In this document: one piece after another, positions 53,814 through 64,000 of the stretch | Position numbering within the stretch: the first letter of the stretch is position 1 | How the letters are laid out: every line of letters begins with the position of its first letter | NCBI GenBank assembly: GCA_013365325.1 | Contig: JABVXV010000218.1 | Span: 1-64,000 of the forward strand | Direction: 5' to 3' | Length of the DNA: 64,000 nt | DNA from: Dipetalonema caudispina | Lineage: Eukaryota; Nematoda; Chromadorea; Rhabditida; Onchocercidae | Notes under the pieces: model-generated | Databases searched by the model: none | What the model was told of the DNA's origin: nothing | What the model saw: only the letters and a program-made list of their open reading frames with translations | Program-made: the position numbers and the translations under genes

Positions 53814-56800
53814 TTTTTTTTTTTTAAGAAAAAATAAAAATAAAAAAGTTGAAGGTGTTGTTTTGTTATTTCTTTTTTTGGTAAGATGAAAGAAAGAAAG
53901 AAAGAATGGGAAAAAGATTGGAAAATTTTATTGTTTATAAATTTGTTTCCACGTTTAATTATACTTCTAATTAATATCCACTTAATTATTTTGATTGACA
54001 ATAAAGGCAATCAATAAGGAAATAAAATCAGTAGTGATGATAGCTATATAATTAGTAGTAATTAATAAAAATGAATGCCAATAGTATATAGTGTTTTAAT
54101 AATAGATGACAGCAAGTGGATTGATGAATGCTACTGCCGGATGACAGGTAAATTGGTTGGTTGGTCTGGTTGATTGGTCAGATGGTTGGATGAATGGATC
54201 GCTGGATAGATATGGATGAATGTACGGTTGTCGTTGTTAAAGCATCCTTTGAAAATCGATTTTAACATCACAGAGGATCATGAATGTATCTTAAATCATG
54301 ATTTAGACCGGTTCTAATACTATCTAATATAGCCTCCGGGTTTCTTGATCTCTTTCTTATTCCTTCCATTTTCGTCCCCATTGCAATATCATTTTGTCAA
54401 AGAAACAAAATTCATGTCATGATTCAATCAATAAATTTCAATAACCGGTATATGCTTAAATTAATCTCGTTTTTCCGGCTTCCGTTACTGTATTGATATC
54501 AATTAAATGGATGCTTTAAATGCCAATAAAATGATTACACATGTTACGGATGAACATTATGAAATATCGACTGATATCAACGGAGACCGCAAAAATGAAA
54601 AGACAAATTGGATTTGATAGCAAAGTAATAGCTAAAATAAGCTGATCAGATATGATTTTGGTTTTCTGACCATATCATAATATCATATGTGATATCACAG
54701 ACGTATCCATAGATGGTATCATATCAAAAATTCATGCACCAATGATAATTTTTATACGGAAATTCTTTTAAATATTAATTATATGAAGGAAGACTGTTTC
54801 ATTCGTTTAATCAGTCATTTCGTATTCCTTCAGAATCTCATAGATATCTATATGGGAGTAATGATTTCTTCATGACGATAGAATCTCTCTTACATGAGGG
54901 CGAAATTATCGTATGTTGAAGAATGTGTATCGACGAAATTCAAAAGTGAAACTTAGAAAAAATTATTCAATTCAGTAATGTATCTATTCCAAGAAGTTCA
55001 AATTTAACTTTCAAAATTTATTAGTGTATTTCATAGATTCTTAATGGCTAATTTGAGTTTAACATCCCTTTTTTTCTTTATTTTTGTTTTTCATTTTATC
55101 AAAATTCAAAATTGGATTAATTATGTGCATATATTCAATTGCTCAAATTCTTTCCATTGTATTTCTTGTAAATTTCATAAGATTGCTTTTTTCCATTTTT
55201 CTTTTTTTTATTCCTAGATAATAAATGATAAAAGTATGATTTATAGCACTGTTTTACTTCTGAAAACTTTTATAGACTTACTTAAAATTTGAACTTAAAA
55301 AGTGGCTTCTTTTGGAGCTTTTCCTTTCAATTCATTTAATTCAGGAAAAACTATTTTGTTTTTTTTTTTCTTTTGTTTGTTTACTTCCGGAACAAATTGC
55401 AATTATTCTTTTTCTGTCTTCCTAACTAAATAACCGGTTATAATTGTTGCTTATTTCTAATTTCATTTTTTTTTTTTATCAATCGGATAAGTAGTTGCTA
55501 TTGTTGTGAATTATAAAACTGATACAACATTATCTGATAGTTTTATTTATTAAGTCCAGTTCTTTTTCTTTTCATTCCTTCTTTTAAATACTATCGTTTA
55601 ACTATCTTTGTTATCTTTTTCAATCTTTCTCCTTATCTTTTTCATGTAAAATTAATTGGTTGTAAAAAATTTACACATCAAGGAACTTATTACAACGTAA
55701 TTATTCTATTTGCACGCATTTTTGGAATTTTTTTCATTTGTAAATTTTAATAAAAATATTGAATGTTACAAATTAGATCAATGTCAAAAATTGTTAATTT
55801 TGAAACATCCCTGAATTATTAGAAATAAAAAATTCCATGGTTATTTGTTTATAGTACGGCAATGATTTAATGATAAAAAGAAGAGAAGAATATGACTTAA
55901 TCATTAAATTACTTAGAATTTATTTCCAAATAATAAAATTTAAGCTTTAAAGTTAATTAATCTATACCATCGGATGAAACTGCAATGATAAATGATAAAA
56001 AAAATGTTTACATTAAGCAATTTTTACACTATACGTCGAATTTATTAACTCAAGAATGCTTCAAATAACATATAGAAAGTATCTATCATATTTCGAATAC
56101 AATTTTAAGTGGCATTATTTTGAATTAAAAATTTACTAATTTCAAATTTTACTCAATCATTTCTAACCAAGTACATTTAATTGTGCACTTCATTACCATT
56201 ATCTTATACAATGACTTCCATTAATAAAATTAATAATCATGAAGAAAGATTTCGAACTTCAATATTTGTTCATGCAATTCTTTATCATTTATCTTTCATG
56301 AAACAAGTCAGTGTAATCATTATTAATCGTAATTTTGCCAATCATCAGTATCGTTATTTTTAATTCGTATGTTATTTTGTTGCTGTATTTAAGCTGATAA
56401 TCGTTATCATAATCATTGACTCTACATACTGTCGATGTGATATTGCATAAGGTTGACAGTAATTAATTAGTTGTATCAAAATATGAGATGTCAAATCAAA
56501 TAAATGCATAAAAATAGAAGTGATCACAGTGATGATTGGATGATTGCAAAATTTATAAAATTAGATATCAATAATATCACAGATTTTATTATACAATATA
56601 GTAATAAAATCACTATGTTCAATTGATAAAAGAATGAACTTATCAACCGTTTGTTGTTAATTCACAAAACAAATATGAAATACCATAATTTATTCTTAAA
56701 AATCTTTCGATTTATGACAATAATATCAAAGCATTTTAATTAATTTTTATCTTTCAAATACATTGAAAGATTGTTGTACTACAACAAAAGATTCTCTATC

Positions 56801-58536
56801 GATAACATTTAAATTACATAAAACATTTGCATTTTAATTGTTACTACAATATTTCATTAATTGGAATTATATAATATTTTTTGCGCTTTTTCACAAATGC
56901 TTTGATTAATTTACAAAATTATTCAAATATTTCATTAAAATTAACTTATATCACTGAAAATATAAGTAATAAACGATAAATGGCAAAAAATTCAAATAAT
57001 TGTAATGCAAAGTGAAAAAAATACTAATGGAATGAAAAAAAAAAAAAAAAATGGAACATATGAAAAGGAAGTAATTAAGAGAAGTGGGAAAAACAAATGG
57101 TAATAAATTCGAAAAGAAGTTGAAAAATTATTCAACAGGAAAATGAAATTGATCGTTGAAACGAAAACATAAAAAAAACTTTCAGCAGCAAATCATATCA
57201 ATTATAAAGGAATAATTATATATAAATACAATTATATGATGTCGTAATTGATACATTACTGCAATTGATATAAATATATAACACATTCGTTAATTGATAA
57301 TTAAAATTAATATAATAACAGAGAACCATCGATGGATGTGATTGATGTGAATAAAAAGATTTGTAGCTGTTTAAATTTTAGCAAATTTAAATGTATTTGA
57401 AAATTTGAATTGATATGACATAAAAAATTACTAATTAATCCGATTAATAAGAATAAATACTTGTATATAACGATATATATATGCAAATTTTAATAAACGC
57501 GAATTTATTTGAAAATGAAAATGAACATAACACATAGAAATTGAAAAATATGAATAATAATATTTATATATGAAGAGACCGTTATTTTAAAAAGAAATCT
57601 TTTTTCAGATGATATGGAATATAACTTATAATTATGGAAATATTTCATATAAAATATTTAATGTATCGTAAATTTTGAAAAACATTTTAAAAATTTAAGT
57701 GATTTATTAATCAAAAGAATTTTTTTTATTTCTTTTTTCTTTCATTTTTTCTTTTTTTCTTCATTTCTATTTTATCAATAAGTCGACCATTTTTTTATTT
57801 CATTTCATTTCTTTTTTTTTTTCCATTTTTTAAAAGTATTGTGCTGTGTTAATAAAAACAACAACAAAAAAAAACACAAATAAAATCTACAAACACTCTA
57901 ATTTTTTTTTGAATGTAAAAAGTTTAAATGAGCAAAGAAGAGGAAAAAAAAGTAAACAAAAACAAAAAGAGATATGCATAAAATTGGAGATTCATATATT
58001 TAACATATATGCATAATAATTGAGTGAACATGAAAAAAAAAGAGAAGATCATAGCATAACTTTTTTTTTAAATATGAAGTTTAATTTAAAATTGAAATTT
58101 AAGTTCTTAAATTAAATTTGATGCAATTAATTGAATGCAAAAAAGAGTGGAAAATTTATGATAAAATTTCAAATGAACAGGAAAAAGAAAACAAAAACCG
58201 TCAAAAAAAAAAAAGAAAAAAACAAATTATGATTTGCTCATTGATAGTTGTAAATTTTTTTTTTCCATTTATTTACAAATTCTTTTTTGTAATTATTAGC
58301 ATGAAATGATACAAAATTTAAAACAATTGAATAATTAAATCTATTAAATTTGGATTTTAATCAAAATTTTTAAACATTTAATCATTCTCACTTTTATCTC
58401 TTTCTTGCATTACTTACAATGCATGTCATTTCAAATATTACAACAATATAAAATATTTATTACAAAAAAAAAAAAAAAAAAAAAAAAAAACTTAAATTTA
58501 ATTTTTCTCATTTTTTTTTTTTTTTTTTTTTTTGCG
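53814..58536. other. upstream region of the Cys-rich gene, no supported gene
   Basis: It starts with an A/T-tract just upstream of the start codon, followed by an imperfect TGGT/TGGA repeat at about 54147-54222. The rest is AT-rich with long T-tracts. I found no exon with coding character on either strand. Confidence 0.5.
58464..58533. repeat. A-tract/T-tract foldback next to a stop codon
   Basis: A run of 27 A (58464-58490) and a run of 23 T (58511-58533) are separated by 20 bases. On the minus strand this places an A-tract 3 bases after the perlecan-like stop codon, with a U-tract following, so the 3' UTR could form a long A-U hairpin. Confidence 0.85.
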
Positions 58537-61500
58537 TTACCGCCAATGATAGTTTTTATTTCTTAACCATTTCTTTTTTGTCATCCATTGATCACACGGT
58601 TTAACATTTCGTCCATCGATTGCATTTGCCATTAAATCCATTTTTACACCATTGAGTATTATATCGCCAATACAACCAACAAAATTTTTCTCATGTAAAC
58701 CACTGGTCATACTATCTAAATCTGGTACACCACCTGAAATGGGTCAATTTTTCCTTTTCTTTTCTTTTCTTTTCTTTTCCTTCCTAATTAAAAAATTTAA
58801 CAAATTAAACAATTTATTCATATCTATTTTTCATTAAAGTTTGTGATTTTTTTTTAAGAAATAAAAAAAAAATGAACAATTAAATGATTAATTTTTCTTT
58901 TTCCGTGAATTTTTCATTTCTTTTCTATAGAGAAAAAAAAAAAAAAAAAAAGGAAAAATAATTGAAATTTCTGAGATTATTTAATAATGAAAACTGTGAC
59001 ATTTAATAAATATTAAGATAAGTATGAAAATTTCAAATATATTACTGCTAAACATTAAGAATTTTAATTAAGAATTGCAACAATGTATTTTGTTAGTAGC
59101 TACTATCGATAAATATTTTTTAAATTATCCTATATCATGCTTTGACGTACGTCAACACTAGTATCGAATAATAAAACAAGTCGAATAATAATGAAATTAT
59201 TAGAATAATTACGTTAATAAATATGAATGAGAGCTTAATTAATTTTTCATCTTACAATTATTTAATTTCTTTGATTTTGTTTAATCTTCCTATGATTTTA
59301 CTTGTTTCTTATACTTTCCATATTTTTTCATTTTCACATACTTAATATCAACTTCTTTTTTTCTTACAATAAATAATTATTCCATATAATTTTCTATGCC
59401 TGATTTAATTTACTATTACTTATTTCAAATACTTTTTAAAATAAATAATGAGAAAATTCAACTTAAAAAAAATTTAATTTTTTAAATTTTACATATATTC
59501 AACTTTATGTAAATTTAACCGATGTAAAGATCGCCATCTACATTAAGCATAGCAACAATGCCAAATGATGAGCCCGTAACTGGTGCTCCATCATCGATGA
59601 TCATCTTCCCATCACGACCTTTCCGCCAAATTTGTAACTGATGCTCATTATCATCATTTACCACCTCAGTACTGATCAATTGTGATGCACCACCACCAAG
59701 CTCATATCTTTAATCAGATTATAAAACAAGTCAATCATTACTAGAAATTAGGTAATCAAATTTTCAATAATGCAAAAAATTACAGGAAAAAGAAATTTAT
59801 GAAAAGACTAAATAACCATCATTCAAGTTAACAGACATATAATCATTCTTCTTTAAGCATATATCTAACAATTTAGTATTTAAATGGAATTAAACTTACG
59901 AGAAGACCAAGTGACCATCACTTAAACCAATCGATATATAATCGTCTCCTTTTAATGGTGTACCGACTGGTTGACCTTGCCAAAAAATCAACTGCAAAAT
60001 TATTTATTATTTTTACTTACTCCATTAAAATTGAAATCGTAGATTGTAAAAAAAGAAAAGAGAATGAAATCAGAAATGTTTACCAAGCAGTGAAAATTAT
60101 GAAATATAATTTAGATTAAAGTTGAATGACCTTCATCTTCACCCCCTCTGGCCTTTTCCTATTGCTTAAGCAATTGATCGGTTAATTAAAGAAATGGTTA
60201 AGAGATTATCCAGGGGGTAAGCTATATATATACATATATATAATCACGAAACTTTACAACATTTGTAAACAAGCTGAAATGATATATTAAGTAAATCTTA
60301 ACTAATTAAAGCAATCTAAATTGGATCATTAATTTCTATTAACAGTATAATTATCAAATAACTTTAAATGAGATTTATTATAAACAGAAATTTCAAAAAC
60401 TTTTTATTCGTTCATTTATTTTCAAATAAATTATAAATGATACCCCAGATGATGCAGATGTTTTGAATCGTAAACTTAAAGTTTCTTCATGTTCCGAGGT
60501 TAAATGTGGAAAATCATCAATGGAAAATACGATAAATGCTTTCCCATCAAATTTTGCCGCATGTTCAATTGGCTTAACTATAAATAATTCATTTTTATTT
60601 TTATCGCTTTCCTTTCATTTAACTATAAATCACTGAAAAATTTATTCAATTAAATTTTCCAACAGAAAGAATTTATTTGAAAACATTTCAATAATTGCAG
60701 AAAATAGTGGATTCGATGACATATATATATGGAGTATTTATTCCAAAGTTATAAATCAAATTAAAATATTAAAACTAACAAATTTCACAATTTGGTCCAT
60801 CATAATAGTCACGGCATAAGCATGCGATATGAGTTCCATTGATTATTTCACAATCGCCGTGTTCACCACATATATCTGGCGTACATTGGACTGTGCAATC
60901 TAATAATGATAATAATATGATAATAGCATATTATTCATGATTACGCAAAATTATTGAACTATGCAATCAGATAAAATAGCTATCAGTGATAGTATAGCAT
61001 CGAGTTATGATTACATAAGATTATAAGTAAGTTATTAATTAATGCATATTACTATTAAATCATAAAAAATAAAAAATTCTGAAAAAGGTGTTAGATTCGA
61101 AATGAATAATGAAAGAAAAGAAATTCTTGCCTTCATTAGTACATGGTAATATTTTTTCATTTTCTTCTGATTCTGATATCATCGTATCTGTTGTTTCAAC
61201 TTTATCATCCATTTCTTCATCCTTTTCGATTGATTCAATTGATGAATATTTTGACGTTGTGATACTTATTGTTGTGCGTGTTGTTGGCATTGTCGTTGTC
61301 CAAATGAATGGTACGTGAACGTGTTGGTCTTCTTCAATCTTGTACGGTTTACATGTCGTTACATCATGTGATGATTTTTTCAATATTTCAGCCAAATTTA
61401 TTTTCTTTCCGTTTAGAACAATCTTTAATAAAATGAAAACGAATTAGACAAAATTATTTCAAGTTACAGTAATGTTATTTATTAAAAATTCTCACAATCT

Positions 61501-64000
61501 ATAAAAATCTAAATGTGATCCAGAAATAATTACAATTGTCTGCTAAATTTAGCTTTATTTAAATCATATGTAACAAATATCATCACAAAAGGTTGAATAA
61601 GGTTGAGAAATTAAAACCTAAGAATAGAAATTGGGGAAGTTAAATTAAAAAGTAAACATAATAATACCTTCGCAATACATCCTTTAAACGGTGCAGCAGC
61701 ACCAATTCTCGGATTTACTGTGATTCCCGATGGTAAACCACCAATAAATAAATTGGTGCCTGGCAGAAATGTTGAAAGTTTACCGCGACTTGGGATTTTT
61801 GTACCATTTATTCGTACTTCAGCTCGATTACCAAACCGCTTCAGGTCAAGATGATATGGTACATTTATTTTTACTTCATTTGGTGATTCAATTTCTATTT
61901 TACCTGAAAATTACAAACGATGAATTATATCATTGAAGATATAAAAATTAAGTTAAAAAAAAGTATTTGCTTCTTCTTCATTATGTTTCATAACAATTTA
62001 TTCGTTAAAAAAAAGGGTAAAAAAGAAAAAAAGAAATTCGAAGAATATTAAAACGGCCAAAAATAATTGAACTTTTTCCGACATTTTTTAATCAATTAGA
62101 CAATATCGAAAAAAATTTGATCATTCAGGAAGAATGTAAAACCAATCATTTACAAAAAAAAAAAGGAAAAAACGTTAAAAAATTAGGAGTCCCAAAAAAA
62201 AATTTTCTAAAGTTATTAATTTGCTTAAAAAAATACGGAAAAAATTTTTTATTCTCTAACGTTTATGCAAATAATTTTTATTAAACTGATTAATAAAATG
62301 TAAACAAACCATCGCTACTACTGTAAAGGTAAACAAATTTTCCGCGACGTATTGCAAGCGCTAAATAATTGGATCGTTTTGGATTATAATCACTTGCTTG
62401 ATATGCCAATAATTGATCGTTTGTTGAGTGTGGTATAATTTCCATTTTTAACTAAATTGTGATTGTATTAAATTGATATAATTAAGGGACAATGATCAAT
62501 CGAAAATAGAAAATTTTATATTTAATCCATGGATTATTGAATGTAACATAGCATTTTAAAGAAAATCATTTACATGCTATTAATGAGATTAACTAAAAAA
62601 AAAAGGAAGCTTATAATATTAGCAATTAAAATTGAAATTATGCCAATTAATACAGCTTACAACAATTGTTCATACAAAAAAAATTCATGATGTTTGTAAT
62701 TGAAATGATTCTAATTAATAATAATATCAGTATTTAAAATCTTGTTAATCAAGTTTATGATTGTCATGCGGTTTTATTATTATCAGTATCGAAATGTTGG
62801 CATCAATTATAAGAGATTTCCGGAAGTATCTTACTTCATACCTTATTATTGTTAAATTTTCATGGTGATGCAATATTTGGATCAAATTCCCTGCGGAAAA
62901 AATTTTGCATTGCATAAAGAATGTTAGATGAAAAGTATTTTCAATTTATTTACAATTTATCATTTTATCCGTAAACTGATAGATTTATGAATGAATAAAT
63001 TTTAACAAATCTAAATTTATTAATATGTGAGGCAAAAAAAGGTTGAAAATAACAAATAAACTAATTAAAATCCTGTTTAAGCAATAAAAAATGAAAACAA
63101 ACACTGAAATTTCGAAGTGTTTTGGATTTTGGTAATACAATATATGAAGTTGCACCATTAAATTGAATAGATTCGATAATATCTTCACTTTCTAATAGCT
63201 GACAACGATCACCATATCGTCCATTTGGACAGCGGCAGAACTGAGTACCATCTGCCCGATACTCACATGTTCCAGCCACACAAGTATCTTCAAAATCAAT
63301 TTTGAAATTATTCATATGGATACATATGTAAATAAAAGGTAAGCTGAATATAATAAATAAAACTTTATTCAGCTTATAACTAAAGACTGATGCTTCAATC
63401 ATAATATTTAACAATTATCTTAGAATTAATTTTATTTTTGGAAAGAAAAAGAGAAAGAAAACAAACAATCAACAACTAATCATTAAAATTATTTCTTTAA
63501 CTAATATACAAATAATTACGGTTGTCAACAATATTTTATTTAAGCTAATTAGCAATAAATAGCATCTTCTTATCTTGTATGAAACTAAAGCAATATGCCC
63601 TCTATACAATTATTATAAAAGTGAGAAGATAATTAACTTACCTTTGTAATATTTTCTGAAAAATATCCGAAAACTTAATTATTTTCTAATAACATTTGTT
63701 CAATTATTTGATTACATAAAATCGAATCTATCCTAAATCAATTATCAAAAGATATAAGAAAAGATAAAAAGAGGAAAAAATACCATAACTGCATTTTAGA
63801 ATTTTGCGCTCGCAGAATTCACCTTCATAACCTTTGGCATTTGAGCAATCACATATAAAACCGTTGTGAGTATTCTTTGGTATGCAAATCGAATTGTGTC
63901 GACACAATCCTAACGAACATGCCGTATCTTTTTGTATATTTGATGATTTTGCCATGACATTTTCACCAAAATCGATCATTTCATCGGATATTGTTAATGA
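58537..64000 (-). CDS. unc-52: perlecan (UNC-52)-like protein, 3' part, partial
   Basis: Ten exons join in phase from the window edge to TAA at 58537: 64000-63784, 63287-63103, 62451-62310, 61903-61668, 61422-61131, 60899-60780, 60577-60444, 59991-59900, 59707-59520 and 58733-58537 (600 aa; the 5' part lies beyond 64000). Domain order: EGF (ACSLGLCRHNSIC…CDC…GEFC), EGF (CVAGTCEYRADGTQFCRC), LamG (FNGATSYIVLP … FIGGLPSG … FKGCIAKIVLNG), a Thr/Ser then acidic linker, EGF (CGEHGDCEI…CLC), and a last LamG (KFDGKAFIVF … LIFWQGQP … YIGG … VGCIGDIILNG … PC). Alternating EGF and LamG modules at the C-terminus match perlecan domain V, a basement-membrane proteoglycan that anchors body-wall muscle in C. 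elegans. Agrin has a similar end, so the symbol is likely but not certain. One intron (61130-60900) has a GC donor. Confidence 0.82.
58752..58781. repeat. (TTTTC)n pentanucleotide repeat
   Basis: About six TTTTC units lie on the plus strand within the last intron of the perlecan-like gene, some 18 bases before the final-exon acceptor as read on minus (a GAAAA repeat in the transcript). Confidence 0.85.
61130..61131 (-). other. non-canonical GC splice donor
   Basis: The minus-strand exon ends ACTAATGAAG and the intron begins gcaaga. This fits the GC-donor consensus AG|GCAAG, and the acceptor attag at 60900 restores the frame (Glu-Asp-Cys entering the next EGF module). Confidence 0.75.

Noticed and set aside
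59150..59163. TTGACGTACGTCAA palindrome resembling paired CRE half-sites
   Set aside because: A single 14-base palindrome in an intron is weak evidence for a regulatory site without conservation data.

Overview
The window looks like nuclear DNA of a nematode, probably a parasitic clade III (filarial-type) species. This is inferred from strong AT-richness, many introns with a short ttttcag-like acceptor, a nematode-restricted MIG-18-like cysteine-repeat gene, a single-propeller LDL-receptor-family gene, and the end of a perlecan (UNC-52)-like gene. There are no bacterial operons, no CRISPR arrays, no recognisable transposon coding sequence and no RNA gene I could support. All gene models were built by hand from splice sites with matching phase; similarity is from recognition of families, not from a search.

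Left third (1-28 kb). A plus-strand secreted MIG-18-like protein (1149-9537, seven exons, one 4.8-kb intron) is followed by a minus-strand cluster: a RING-like zinc-finger protein (10952-12570, 5' end unresolved), a small unrecognised protein (13356-14251) and a doubtful terminal exon pair (14729-15002). Then comes a complete catalytic-length ATP-dependent DNA ligase I on plus (15702-21001, 16 exons, 646 aa) that begins almost at the DNA-binding domain, without the usual long N-terminal tail. Two plus-strand unknowns follow: a Ser/Thr-rich C-terminal piece (24356-25525) and a Lys-rich 137-aa protein (26485-27403).

Middle (28-47 kb). A minus-strand 20-exon LDL-receptor-family gene (29662-38260, 936 aa) has a signal peptide, eight LDL-A modules, two EGF modules, a YWTD propeller, a third EGF-like module, a membrane span and a tail with NPVY and DPF endocytosis motifs. 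About 9 kb of apparently gene-free AT-rich DNA follows, with microsatellites, a dispersed pair of direct repeats, a 26-bp palindrome and a degenerate ~125-bp tandem repeat next to the following gene.

Right third (47-64 kb). A minus-strand 606-aa secreted Cys-rich protein of a family I do not recognise (47420-53813), then a spacer, then the 3' part of a perlecan/UNC-52-like gene (58537-64000, 600 aa visible, running off the window): EGF-EGF-LamG-acidic Thr linker-EGF-LamG-stop. One of its introns uses a GC-AG splice pair. Many of the products are extracellular: MIG-18-like protein and perlecan are both matrix factors in C. elegans. I see no evidence that neighbouring genes form an operon or a dedicated system.
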